A stretch of DNA of 64,000 nt from Leptasterias polaris (lineage: Eukaryota; Echinodermata; Asteroidea; Forcipulatida; Asteriidae). Where the stretch lies: NCBI GenBank assembly GCA_037783415.1, contig JAZGTN010000007.1:6779501-6843500 (forward strand). The letters run 5' to 3'. Below the pieces are notes generated by a model. The model was not told the origin of the DNA, searched no databases, and was given only the letters and a program-made list of their open reading frames with translations. Of this stretch, positions 47,765-58,549 are shown in pieces. Both the position numbers and the translations under genes were made by a program. Within the stretch, counting starts at the first letter, position 1. Every line of letters begins with the position of its first letter.

Positions 47765-48255
47765 AGTTGACCCCACTCTAAAAATTCCCTTGTCATTGAC
47801 ACGGATTCCGAGTAGGCCTTGTTGTGGTGCCTGACCCGTTTTAGAAACAGTATAACCCGGAAAATGTGTCAACATAATCCATAATTTGGGTCAACCTGCA
47901 CTCTAAAACATCTTGTTATAGAATCGACTCAATTTCCATGTAGTTGGGGGCTTGACAAATTTCAGGGTCAGGCTGACACAGAAGGTGGTGAAAACAAATC
48001 ATTCTAACTCGGATTGGGCGTCATTTACACCAATTTTTGATTAATTTTGGCACAAAGTCCGTGTCAAACTGACCAAGAAATGGAACAGGCCTCATGGAAC
48101 CCGGATACTCTGAATTCTTACCTGATATAATTTACAGGGTAACGAAGAATCTAGTTAAAATCCGAAAAAATTGAATAAATTGGGTCAGCTTGATCCAGAA
48201 ATGGATCAGGCATCCTGGGACCCCGAATCCGAGTCAGTTCTGACCCTGAAGTTAT
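47765..48255. repeat. Degenerate gtcag/gaccc repeat, copy 2
   Basis: Phrases such as aaatggatcaggc, gggaccccgaatccgagtca and gggtcaacctg recur three or four times with heavy divergence, and match the family seen at 7490-7640. It immediately follows the DUF3431 gene. Confidence 0.55.
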
Positions 48256-48259
48256 TCCT

Positions 48260-50220
48260 CAGTGAGGAAGGACGCCGCCACCGTTCAGAGTAAGGAATGT
48301 GAGTTTTCCGGTCTTTGTTCAATACATATAACCAACAATTACATGAACACAAGGTCTACTTTGAACCGACCTCAGTAGACTGACATCGTTAAACTTATTT
48401 TGGTGGTGGTTATTTAATCTGTTGAGCTCATTAACTTTTGGCTAAAACGACCATACTCGGTTGACAATAGCTTTATCCCAGATTTGCCGATGCACTCGAT
48501 GCATGTTGCAAATGACGCCGCAATAGTCCTAGCTTGGTCTGAAGTAAAATACCCTTCCCACGAAATATTCAAAATGCACATTTTGATGAATAGATACAGA
48601 GTATTATATTCTATATCTATGGGTTGTATGCATTGATATCCACTATAATGGAGATCATTGGTTGTATGTAAAGATATAGAATATAATACCATTCTATATC
48701 TATGGTAGTATGGGGCTGATGGTCGCGTTTGTGCATCTGCTTAGTGTACACCATGGCGATTGCCAACCAATAGTGTTTGTACGCATGCGTGAATATAATT
48801 AGCATATTTCATGGGAAGGGTCTTTTTTAATCGTGTTTGTCACTAAGTTATTTTGCATAACAAAATGTTGAATGTTTTGTAACCTTATTGCATAGGCCTA
48901 TAGCCTTTTTAAAACTTGTCAATTTGAATTTTTGTGGGCCTTTACCGGAAGCTTGAATTCGAATGTTTTTACAATAAGGTATATATATATATATATATAT
49001 ATATAGCCTATATAAGCAATCTCATACAATTAAGTAGCTGGCTTAATGCTAAACCGATTTAAAACGTATCCAGCATATTTCAATGGGAACAGTATTTGCA
49101 CTGAATCTGACTTTGGAGCCCCTCTTTATCATTACACGTTTGATTTGTCGTTTGCATTCCGGTTAGTTTTAGTGTAGACCAAATGCAGTCTCAAAATACA
49201 AAATAAAGTTGTAAGTTTACTTCTAAGACGTAGTTGTGTTTAAATAATCCATAATGTGATAACTAATAGTTTTGATGATATTTTAATTTTTTTAAAAACA
49301 TTTTCAGAATGAAATATTTCTCCTGAAGAGCTATCTCCGTTACCTTGGTTTTAAGCAGCAGAGATCAGTACATATTTTTGTCTATAAAAAACGTTATTAA
49401 TTAATTTGTAAGGGGCGTGGTTCTGGGTTCTTAAGTAACTTAATGTTCGGGGTTTCTTCCTGGTATTGCCCAGTGTGTGCATAATTGGTTTTGCAGGCGT
49501 GTGCCAGTTTTTGTTCTCTTCATTTATATAATATTTACTAAAACATCTACTTGTTAATTTAGTTATTATTATTATTTTTGTTATATTCGTACATTAAAAA
49601 CATCTTGAGCAGGTAGGCATGATACCTTTAACCTGTACGATTCAAATAATGTTGGACGGCGTTGCCAGTAGCATTATTAACTGGAATTGATTTGGATCTA
49701 AAGTAGCCTAATTGGTGCTGACGTTTAGATTGAATTTGTCTACACAAAGTGACAGATGTTTACTTTTTCTGACAATTGATGCGAGACTCAGCGTCAGATT
49801 GTGTTGATGGAGATATTTTTGTTTAAACATGATTTTAACGCTGATGACTGAACGCTTGATAATCGCCTGAAGAATAATACTTTCAGTCTTTTTGCGAACT
49901 GACCTAAAACTCAAACCTATTTACATGAATATCAGGGATAAACAATATCATATATTATCTGATTTCAGATAGTTTAAGTTGGCCCGGTCAAGAAAATCAG
50001 CTTTTTTTTCCCCCACATTATTTATAAGTTCTGCTTTTTGAGTGTGCTGAAGATGCTGTTCCTAAAAGCTTCGTGAAATCTAAACCCAGGGGTTACTAAA
50101 TGGTTGAAATACAATCATTTTGATGTACCTCCTGAAAATGTGGATCCTATAGTTTCATACTTTTTCTTCAGCAATGAATCTCCCCAAAACAATTGATTTT
50201 GAATCTCAATGGTCAAGGTC
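48260..50220. other. Gene-free stretch with a hairpin and a TA microsatellite
   Basis: A perfect 18-bp inverted repeat (48601-48618 and 48672-48689; gtattatattctatatct) and a (TA)13 tract at 48980-49005 are the only clear structures. No gene is supported. Confidence 0.5.
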
Positions 50221-50622
50221 TATCTGATTAAAACAAGATCGTGAACGTGCTCATCAGCGACAAGATGTTGTCATTTGTGTTTTTTGTCTTGCATAGCTGT
50301 TGCTTTGATTGGGGCGGTTGCATCTCGAGAAATGTGCGGAGGTTTGGCAACCGAGTGAAGCACTTAACGTTAATGATAAGATCTGTATTGAAACTTACCA
50401 GGATGAATGTTATGTATGGTATGTGTACACCTTTAGTTTTTATAGGGTTTCGCGATGTGGTTTTCTTGATAACGCTCCCTTGTCTCCACAATCATAATAA
50501 TGCTGAATCACGTGACACAAAGAGGGTACAGACTATTGTGTCCTTCCAGCCTCGATTTGGTGACATTAATTTAAATATAAGACGCTAACCTGGTTGCACC
50601 ATGATCTATGCAAATTATCAAT

Positions 50623-50850
50623 TTACACCACTCTGCACAATTTGTGATATTTTGAGGCCTTGACAGTTTTAAATCTCCATTGCACTGGTTCACATATAGT
50701 TTGTCTTGACGGCAGCGCCGCGAATGCAATACCTAATTTTGTACGGTTTTTTTCTTTTTGGCTGAAAGCCAAGCAGCCGTGACATCTCAATTGCAGCGTT
50801 ATACAAAATAAAGCTACAAATAAAGTCAATATCAACGATAGCGTGCTCAT
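50623..50850 (-). CDS. Possible secreted protein, signal-peptide exon
   Basis: The ATG on the minus strand at 50850 begins a 75-codon frame with a textbook signal peptide (MSTLSLILTLFVALFCITLQ), then LRCHGCLAFS. A GTATTG donor-like site follows a Lys-Leu codon pair, so the exon may end after about 40 residues. The LxCxxC start after a signal peptide resembles Ly6/uPAR-type three-finger proteins, but the remaining cysteines were not found, so this family link is only a guess. No upstream promoter or later exon is recognised. Confidence 0.3.
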   Translation of the reverse strand: MSTLSLILTLFVALFCITLQLRCHGCLAFSQKEKNRTKLGIAFAALPSRQTICEPVQWRFKTVKASKYHKLCRVV

Positions 50851-51257
50851 AAACCTGTCAATGTTTTACTGTTTGTATTGTAGTGTATCGAAGGACACAT
50901 AACATCAAAGACGCATTCAATATTTGTCTTCGCGAGATCCAATTTCAAAAGAAGTACATTAATTTTCCAGCCATAGTAAAAATAAACCAGGTATCGCTTG
51001 TGGCTGAAGTTGATTGATACGAAACCGTCATCGCTTCTTATTGGTTAAGCTGTAGTTGGTGTTCATGTATATTCACGATTCATTGTTAGTGTTAGCCAAT
51101 CAAAGTGTGCGCATTTCAGCAGCCAAGATCAGGATCACACTTGGTTGCGAAACAGAAATTGAAGATATCACATCTACTCTGCGATGCAACCGTTTGGGTC
51201 GACTTTGTCCTTCTGAGAAGAACACCATTCGTACTTTTATGGAGAGCTACATCTTAC

Positions 51258-51441
51258 CTCGTATCGTTTGAACTGCCATTTTGTGTTCATCTGCGCCAAA
51301 CTGTTCCCTAATATTTGGGATAGACAAATCCATGTCATTAACCTCCACATGATTTGACTCTGGAGAACATAGTGAGGGAAACTCATCACGAAAGAGCCAT
51401 AAATTAATGCAGATGTTGGTAATCGAGGTATAGTATTCTCC
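51258..51441 (-). CDS. Exon-like segment of an unrecognised gene
   Basis: Read on the minus strand, an acceptor (ttcgcag) is followed by 61 open codons plus one base and a strong donor (CGAG|GTAAGA). The peptide is protein-like (starts GEYYTSITNICINLW, contains DMDLSIPNIREQF and ADEHKMAVQTIR). It has no in-frame stop and good codon variety. I do not recognise the family. A decayed relative lies at about 51737-51830 and a third segment with a similar FxxDEQ motif at 51917-52135, all on the minus strand. Confidence 0.4.
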
Positions 51442-51736
51442 CTGCGAACCCTCTCAAAGAAAAAAAGAGCCTCCAAAAATGCGACGGTGCCAGCTTGTTT
51501 GTTTTATTGCAACTGAAGACATACTAAAAGCATCAAACCAAAGTATGTTGCTATCCTGAAAGATCCGGTTTATGATACATTTACTGTGTTTAAAGTTAAA
51601 ACACTTAAAAAAATCACATTTACTGCTGTGAGTTAAAGACGAAAGAGAGGATTGTTGAACAGATGAACCAATGGTAGTCTTTAAGATTATCGACAAATTA
51701 TTGAACAGATGGAAGTGGAACTGGTTATGAACTATG

Positions 51737-51830
51737 TGGTCATGTCCAACATTGTGTGTTCATCTACGCTAAAATGTTCTATTGTGTGAGACAATTTCTT
51801 CACAACCTGTTGCATTACGGGAAAGCTCCT
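51737..51830 (-). pseudogene. Decayed relative of the 51258-51441 exon
   Basis: The frame VMQQVVKKLSHTIEHF followed by SVDEHTMLDMTT and a stop aligns with DLSIPNIREQFGADEHKMAVQT of the exon downstream. Nucleotide matches include agatgaacacaaaatg versus agatgaacacacaatg. It lacks the donor and ends in a stop. Confidence 0.35.
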
Positions 51831-51916
51831 GAAAGAGGCCGGAGTTATACATCCTTTTTGTCTTTACCACAGTCTTGCCTGTTATCTCCAGGAATTCCTT
51901 GTCCAAACAGTGGACT

Positions 51917-52135
51917 CTAATCTATAATTGGATCTTCATGCACAGTATAATGACAATTTTTGGGGGGTTTTGACATTATTTTGAAATCTGAGGAGTGGAA
52001 ACCGAGTTCCATGTAGTATTCATTATTTAAAAACCGCCAGCCAGTTATGTTGCTGACTGAGCCCAGGGTGGTTAACTGCTCATCCATGAAGTTTGTTGAT
52101 TCAACAAGTAATGGCAATATAAACACACCCTCTCG
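51917..52135 (-). CDS. Possible terminal exon, unrecognised protein
   Basis: The acceptor tccattcttttcag is excellent. The following 72 codons are open in one frame only and end at TAG (51917-51919). The peptide begins REGVFILPLLVESTNF and includes MDEQLTTLGS, NITGWRFLNNEYYMEL and KPPKNCHYTV. There is no ATG start near the beginning, consistent with an internal or last exon. I do not recognise it. Upstream partner exons would lie at higher coordinates but the + strand GPCR occupies that region. Confidence 0.35.
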   Translation of the reverse strand, partial: REGVFILPLLVESTNFMDEQLTTLGSVSNITGWRFLNNEYYMELGFHSSDFKIMSKPPKNCHYTVHEDPIID

Positions 52136-52488
52136 CTGAAAAGAATGGATACTTTCCGAGTTTTTCAGCCAAAACTCGGAAATTAGTTAAATGGAGCTTT
52201 CCCGTAATGGTCAGTAACTGCCAAATGATTTGACTCTGGACCCGATTAGAGTGAGTACAAAAATGGCTTATTTTGTTTCCAGAGCCGATAGAATTACATT
52301 TACAGAGTGCTTATCAGTGTCATGATGAATCTTGTGTCATAAATATTTTCCAGTTCCTAGTTAGGTATTCATTGAACTCAGTGAAGGTGCTGTTTTGGAT
52401 CTTGTGACGTCATTTGCAAGTTAGTGGTCTACTGAGGACCTCAAAACACCACGAAAAGGTCAGGAAGGATTTACGATTATCTGAACTT

Positions 52489-52662
52489 ATAGACCTTATG
52501 CACTGACGTCACCAAGCCGCCATCTTAGAGGTAAACTGATGATGAAACAATGGAAACGCGCTGGTTTGTACGCGCGGCGCACAAGACTGGCCAATGAGCA
52601 TCTTCCTTTTGACCTCTAGGTGAGGGCGCCCTACTCAAATGACGTCATATGCATGAGGTATA
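52489..52662. mobile_element. Inverted-repeat element just upstream of the GPCR, with two CREs
   Basis: The left arm (52489-52532; agaccttatgcactgacgtc) and right arm (52611-52662; gacgtcatatgcatgaggta) are imperfect reverse complements around about 80 bp. Each arm contains a full TGACGTCA palindrome (52504-52511 and 52640-52647), and the left arm also has CCGCCATCTT, a YY1-type core. The right arm ends 17 bp before the GPCR's ATG, so the element could supply promoter or 5' UTR sequence; that is inference. Confidence 0.6.
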
Positions 52663-52678
52663 TTGAAGATTTGATTTG

Positions 52679-53653
52679 ATGGAAAACACAACAATTTCTA
52701 TTGTAAATATGAACTCTACAACTACAGTCCCATCGGGTATGACCCCTGCCTTCATTGCACTCCGTACGTTTTTCCTCGCCATCTTCGCACTGCTGATTAT
52801 ATGCGGCAATATTCTTTCAATTGCTGTGACACGCCGTGTAACCACCTTAGCTGACAGCACCAAGGTTCTGATGACATCACTGGCTGTATGTGACCTCCTA
52901 GTCGGTGTCTTGACAGTACTCAGTGCAGTTGTATCTGCTCTGGATAGATGGCCTTTTGGTGACGTGGGCTGCCAAATTTCTGCTATGGTTGCATCAGTTG
53001 TTTTTGTCATGTCGATACTTTTGCTTACCTTTCTGAATATTGAACGGTATATAGCTGTCACCCGGCCATTCAAATATCTCACATGGTGTACAAGACGTCG
53101 TGCGATAACACTTGTAGCTGCGGGATTGATTCTTTGCTTGCCGTTTGGACCTTTGTCACATGTTTTGTTCGCAATATCCGCAGAATATTATGATTCTTTA
53201 TTCCTTTGCTTTTATAGTAACACCTCGACTTATTTCAATACGATCATCCTTCTTAGTTTCGATGTATTCCCAACATTATTGATTTCCTGTATTTACTGTC
53301 ATTTGATAAAAATCAGTCGCCAACACGAAAAGCGACTCAATCAAAATGGCAACAATAAGGCAAACAATATTCATGAAAACAAAGCTCTCAAGACTTTCCT
53401 TGTTGTGACTTTGACATTTGCTGGAAGTTACACCCCATTTTGGCTTGTCAGGGCCGTGGAGTCTTTTAACGGCGATTCCAGCCCAACTTGGCTGACATTT
53501 TCAACAACACTGCTATGTACAAGTAACAGTTTGTTCAATGTGTGGATTTACTGTCTATTCAACAAATCCTTCCGTCAAGTGGCAAAAACAATTCTGTTAG
53601 AGAGATTTCCCTGTTGTAACAACAGGCCAGTAGCACCTGCTGTGGTTATCTAA
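52679..53653 (+). CDS. Class A (rhodopsin-like) G protein-coupled receptor, single exon
   Basis: A 324-residue seven-transmembrane protein encoded without introns. ATG at 52679 is used (G at +4); an in-frame TGA at 52664 closes the upstream frame. Numbering from this Met: N-terminal sequons at N3 and N12; TM1 with GN (N44); TM2 with SLAVCD (D72); WPFG in ECL1; Cys98 for the disulfide with ECL2 Cys177; ERY at 122-124 after TM3 in place of DRY; Pro198 in TM5; TM6 reads FAGSYTPFW, keeping Pro253 but lacking the usual Cys-Trp toggle; TM7 has NVWIY (287-291) instead of NPxxY; Cys-Cys near 312 could be palmitoylated. It is about 12 kDa shorter than typical amine receptors because of a compact ICL3. 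Ligand is unknown; it belongs to the broad amine/adenosine/orphan-like group at best. Confidence 0.9.
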   Translation: MENTTISIVNMNSTTTVPSGMTPAFIALRTFFLAIFALLIICGNILSIAVTRRVTTLADSTKVLMTSLAVCDLLVGVLTVLSAVVSALDRWPFGDVGCQISAMVASVVFVMSILLLTFLNIERYIAVTRPFKYLTWCTRRRAITLVAAGLILCLPFGPLSHVLFAISAEYYDSLFLCFYSNTSTYFNTIILLSFDVFPTLLISCIYCHLIKISRQHEKRLNQNGNNKANNIHENKALKTFLVVTLTFAGSYTPFWLVRAVESFNGDSSPTWLTFSTTLLCTSNSLFNVWIYCLFNKSFRQVAKTILLERFPCCNNRPVAPAVVI

Positions 53654-54830
53654 AGCAGAGCACTGAGCTCAACTAACACTCTGTGTCTGCCAACAGACAT
53701 TTTATCATGCTGCCACCATCTTGGAAATGTACCCTACACCCAATAACTGTTCTAAATGTTTATAATCAATGCACCGAAAAAGAACCAGACTAATTGTTTC
53801 CCTAATCCTCCGTTTAGTTACAGTGAATACGCGCAAGTTTATTCGCGGATTTTTATTTAAAACAATAGATAAAACTAATGTAGGCCTTGGTGAGGAATGT
53901 ATATTTACACAATAGAGACTCGAAACAATAAGTATTTAATTCCAGTGTACTTTTGTTTTATATTTCATACAGTTTAACCGTTTACACAAGGTAATTTTTA
54001 TCTTCTACTAACAATATACTGTTATGTGGCTTTTGAGTGTTCTTTTATTCAATCAATGTGAGCTGGTAATCGTGTATTGCAGTTAAACTAAATACCCGCA
54101 CTGGCTGTAATCTAAGATGCACGCATGCGCGTACGTGAGAAAGTTGTGTAGATTTCAGGCGACGTCATCTCTTTTGACGTATAGCAACTAACACGATCAT
54201 TTGCACTGACTCATTTGACGTGAAAGTTCACGTATGCCAAAATGTAAGATATTAACTGCTTTAAAGGGTGTTTGTAACATTGGTAATAATAAACATATAA
54301 ATGTTTACATATTCACACATATTACTTAGTAATACGTGGTATAAAGTTGGTCATGGTAGGAAACTCACTTTTAAATATTGTTGCTTGAAATTCTATAGTT
54401 TTTGAGAAATGAGTAAAACAATCAGTTTTGATCCCATGAGTCAAAAACTCATTGTTTGAAAATAGTGAAAACATAAGATTTTCCCCCACTTTTTTCTCGT
54501 GATTCCAACGAACGATTTAGCTTAAGCTTTCACAGGTTTGTTAATTCATGTATATGTTGGGTCACATAAAGTATGGATACTGGTCTTTGACAATTACCAA
54601 TGATAATTATGTGCTATAAGCTTTCAGTATCATTACTGACTTACCTTGATTTGACAGGCTTGAAAGTTTGCCGTTATGACAACAAATTACAGACCTTCAC
54701 GACTTTCAAAAACGAAAACCACTTAATTAATATGCTACCGCGGTTTGCCAGAGAAAGATCAACGGGATTTTTGGGGGCAACTTTCCGTAGTGGACTTAAT
54801 TGTTGTTGTTAAATGCAGAAGACGACAGAG
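53654..54830. other. GPCR 3' flank, no further gene
   Basis: A candidate poly(A) signal AATAAA is at 54288-54293, about 635 nt after the stop. A 70-codon frame at 54600-54812 is not supported by composition or start context. Confidence 0.4.
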
Positions 54831-54837
54831 GGTTTCA

Positions 54838-55045
54838 GTCCCTCCCAAATGTTCCCGTGCTGTATAACACACTCCTTTCCTCTTGTACAGAAGTACCCTC
54901 CCCCCACACACACACTTCCTCCCACCGATAGCTTTTTAATGACAGAGTGGGGAAAGTTTAGGATTAGAAGCCCCTCCCCCTAAAATATTCTGAAGAATTC
55001 CAGAGATTCCCAAAACACAATGAAGACACAATAGGAGGGGGATCC
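54838..55045. repeat. Dispersed repeat with tcttgtacagaagtaccc
   Basis: Words tcttgtacagaagtaccc, gaattcc.gagattcc and caatg.agacaaaat recur at 58400-58545 in the same orientation, and the second half is inverted at 55425-55489. That gives three copies within 4 kb. Confidence 0.6.
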
Positions 55046-55489
55046 CATGCAGCATATCGAGCACCTGATGCAAGTTGAAGATAAAGCAGGATGTCCAAGG
55101 CAGTAGTTGTAAATAAGCCACGTAAATCGTCTATGTGAACTCTAATTTTAAAAGGGAATGAAAGTAGGGCCTACATTATGACGAGACACGACTGTCGTTT
55201 TAGAGATTTGGTCAAGGACTGGTTGGAGGGAGTGATAAATGAGGTATAGATTGTTGTTTTCAGATTGTTTTATGTATGCATGCTTTTCGTGTTTTCCATA
55301 AGCTCACCATATTGTGTCTTAGTCCCTGTGGTATACATGTGTATTCATGTTCGTAACCCTGATAGCAACCAGACTGTTGTTGTCTTTATACATGTTTGGT
55401 GCTCAATATTGGGCATGGTGAAACCCCCTCCTCCTATTTTGTCTTCGTTGTGTGCTTGGAATTTCAGGAATCATAGAGGATTTTAGGGG

Positions 55490-55649
55490 TATAGACCCAT
55501 TGCACAAGGCGGAACGCACATTCGAACATGATGCGCGCCCTTCCATTTTGGGAGTCAACTCTACTATTCTTGTGTACAGTTTGACCCCCAAAATGGAAGG
55601 GCCCGCATCACGTTCGAACGTGCGTTCCGCGCTGTGCAATGGGTCTATA
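55490..55649. mobile_element. 160-bp near-perfect palindrome (foldback MITE)
   Basis: The 69-bp arms 55490-55558 and 55581-55649 differ at only about six positions and are separated by 22 nt. The ends read TATAGACCC / GGGTCTATA; the arms contain aatggaaggg and ttcgaacgtg. Overlapping frames on both strands across it come from the arms and are not genes. Confidence 0.85.
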
Positions 55650-56444
55650 GGCCTACTTATGCACCAGAAGAAAATAGCGTGTTGGAGTAATATAAGGCAA
55701 ACATGGGGGTGTAGTGTTCACATGATCACACTTGTAATATGATACATTTATGCAAATAAGTTGACCTCGTGTAAGGCTACAGTGAGGGAGGGTGGAACAC
55801 CGAGGAACAGAATAAAGACACATGTTGATGCACATAAGATTGAATTCGTCCAATGTATTGGTTTAATCCGCTTGTCTAGTACGACTCTACAGGGGGTACC
55901 CTCTGCCCCAATTTTGTATTTATTTGTTTTGCAGGGGAAGGAGCTCTAGGCGTTTTGTTGATATATGTCGTTTTTTGAAACCACTGATTGGGCTTGAGCT
56001 AGGGCTTGGGCTCCGTCAGTTCTTAACAAAGCGTTTGCTTTCTATACAGGGCTTCAAATAGGCAAACGGAAGCCCAAGCTGGTGTAGACTTGTGGACAAG
56101 TCGTTAAATGTCTGTCGCGGTGATAGCGGAACGGCTCTCTCGCAATATCCCGCTAGAGGGCTGCTTTGCGCGAGATCACTGCTCTCACGACTGGTCACAT
56201 TTACCGACTTGTGAAACCCGCAGGCGGTTTGTGCACGGCCTATGGGCTCTTAAGCCGATTTCGTACGGACGCTTCTGATTGGTCAATTTCGTTATACTAT
56301 GAATATTCAAACTGTAGATGAATATTAAACATTAAATCCTGAACTGGATGGAGTCTTACGTTGCTTTGATCATGGAGGTGTCTACCTTCATGCTTTGATC
56401 ATGCACGATCAACCAAACAAACAGTGATGAATGATTGTGTTCAT

Positions 56445-56696
56445 GATTATTTGACAACAGAAAATACGTATTCGAATTATGGGTACAACTTGTAAATAAT
56501 TACAAACAATCGAACGTAAGATTTTATTTCAAAGAGACCGAGCAACGTAGTACGTAGTTCATTCCCCCGATTTGTACCGAATTTCTTGGTAATTAAATAA
56601 GATTTATTTCAATAAATAGGAATACCACTCTTATATTGATGTTGCAATTAGGTTAAACAATTTGTGTGACAAATTACAAAAACGAGCCCCCCCCCA

Positions 56697-56732
<36 letters not shown>

Positions 56733-57665
56733 GGAGCCCTCAAGGGACAGGTGAAAAAGAAATTAAAAATTATAAGGTAGAAACAAATTTCTCACTCGGA
56801 ATTTCTTTTTCCATCTCTCGACACACAACATTACAACAAAGTAATTTCGTTTCCTCAAAATATTATTTAATTAAATCAAAATATAATTTTGTCACATAAA
56901 ATATTTTTTTAAAAAATATTTTATTTATTTATTTATTTTATTACACTTTTGCACTGGCATAAAAATTACAGAAAATGGTGATAAAAATATACAAATATAA
57001 AAAGCAAAATATACCAAGCCAGTGCGTGGCAAGGAGAAACAGGTGACCAGCACCTCTACAAGGCCATCCTACCACAAATATGTAAACAAAGTGTGTTTTC
57101 TAGGTAACGAAATAGATTTTTCCTAGAAAATACGTTTTTGTTCCCTCGAACACGCTTTCTTTCCCTCGAAATACTATTTTGTTCCCCAGAAATACGCTTT
57201 TATTCCCTGAAAGATACGCACTCGTTTCCTCGAAATATGATTTTGTTCGAACTAATATATACTTTCGTTCGCTCGAAATATGCTTTCTTTCAATAAAAAT
57301 ATGAATTGTTTTCCCCCTACAGGAAGATTTCGTTTCCTCGAAATACGATTTTAAATAGTTTGCCCGAAATATACCTTCATTCATCCGAAATAATTATGCT
57401 TTCGTTCCCTAAATATAAGCTTTCGTTCCTTCGCAATGAGATTTTGTTCCCCAAAATTCCTCTTTCGTTCCCTCAAGATAGCTAGCTTTTGTTCCCTCAA
57501 GAAAGCTTTCGTTCCCAGAAGTCCAATCACACCAATTTGTTAAATTCCCTTGTGAGTGGCGACTATGAGAGGGGACGAGTTTGTATGTCAGGGGACTTTG
57601 TACATGTGTTTTTTGTAATTGGCGACCTTGCTAGGGGGGGCGAGTTGACTGGTTTCCGTGTCCGT
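56445..57665 (+). mobile_element. Minisatellite-bearing element, copy 3
   Basis: It is collinear with copy 1 (20385-21700): acagaaaatacgtattcg, cccccgatttgtacc, a poly(A) run (56699-56730) in place of an A-rich tract, agggacaggtg, minisatellite (about 57110-57510) and the terminal block gcgagttgactggtttccgt. Relative to copy 1 it carries an extra ~175-bp insertion at about 56905-57085. Confidence 0.75.
56905..57085 (-). mobile_element. Short retroposed insertion with (TAAA)n tail
   Basis: This segment is absent from copy 1 at the same position. On the minus strand it ends in an A-rich aataaataaataaataaa tail preceded by gccagtgcaaaagtg. It looks like a 5'-truncated LINE or SINE 3' end; the family is not identified. 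Confidence 0.5.
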
Positions 57666-58311
57666 TGTTTATACACGTAACACTTTCATAATTATACTGT
57701 ACAGAGCTAGAGACTTTATATAGCAAGTTTAATACACACAATCACTGTAGAACACATCGGGTTAAAGGACTGGAGCAGATCAGTAACTATTCACGGTAGG
57801 CATTATTTATTGTTATGAGGCAAAACACACATCTTAAACAATTATATAAGATAAGTTTACTTTATTTCTTTAGTTACTAAATTAATGAAGGAGTTAACAC
57901 ACAGAAAACACACGCACAGATGTCTCAAGCGCAGCATTCATCGCATTTACAGTAATTAAAATTAGTACTACCCTCAGATAAAATGGACTCGTCTCAATGA
58001 TCGTCTTTACAGCAACCGTAATGTATACTGCGTTCGTACCTGAATAAATGAATACGTACAGCATTCGTCTTTCACAAGTCGTTAATGACGAAGAGTCGGC
58101 AGCCAGCAACTTCGCGCGAGAGCAGTGATCTCGCGAGAGCATTCTAAATTACGCTACAACACCACACGCGACTCGACACACCGCGACAAACATTAACGAC
58201 TTGTCAACAAGTCTAAAGCTGGTGTCAAAGGGAAATCTGTCCCCCGATTCAAGAGAGGGCGCTATCAGCAGAAGTTTGCACACAGTTCATCGTATTGTGG
58301 GACCGAATCTC

Positions 58312-58333
58312 GGGGGGGGGGGGGGGGGGGGGG
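58312..58333 (+). repeat. G22 homopolymer
   Basis: An uninterrupted run of 22 G. Another G run lies near 58527. Such runs, on either strand, are unusually common in this window. Confidence 0.9.
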
Positions 58334-58549
58334 ACAGAATCTCCTGCTACACACCGGCACCCAAGCCCAATACCTGGTTTTGAAAACGGCCTGAGATAAC
58401 TTATACCATGCCCCTTGTTCCAATACTTTAACACACTATGTTCCTCTTGTACAGAAGTACCCACTAAAATCCTTTAGTAAAGAATTCTTGAGATTCCAAG
58501 CATACAATGCAGACAAAATAAAAGGCGGGGGGGGGGGGGGGTGCAAGAA

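Larger units (their letters stand above)
56075..58225. repeat. Inverted pair enclosing minisatellite element copy 3
   Basis: agctggtgtagacttgtgg with acaagtcgttaaatgtctgt (56075 onward) is matched in reverse complement at about 58160-58220. Both arms share gcgagatcactgctctc at a similar distance inward. Arms are about 130 bp and diverged. It could be one element with terminal inverted repeats, or two copies of a family in opposite orientation. Confidence 0.5.

Noticed and set aside
50241..50588. Possible exon (peptide with QPSEALNVNDKICIETYQDE)
   Set aside because: The alternative frame is protein-like, but a TGA lies just upstream in that frame, so the best acceptor cannot be used; no family match.
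52645..53082. 145-codon minus-strand frame
   Set aside because: Antisense shadow of the GPCR N-terminal half.
55403..55742. Frames of 78 and 96 codons on opposite strands
   Set aside because: Produced by the two arms of the palindrome at 55490-55649.
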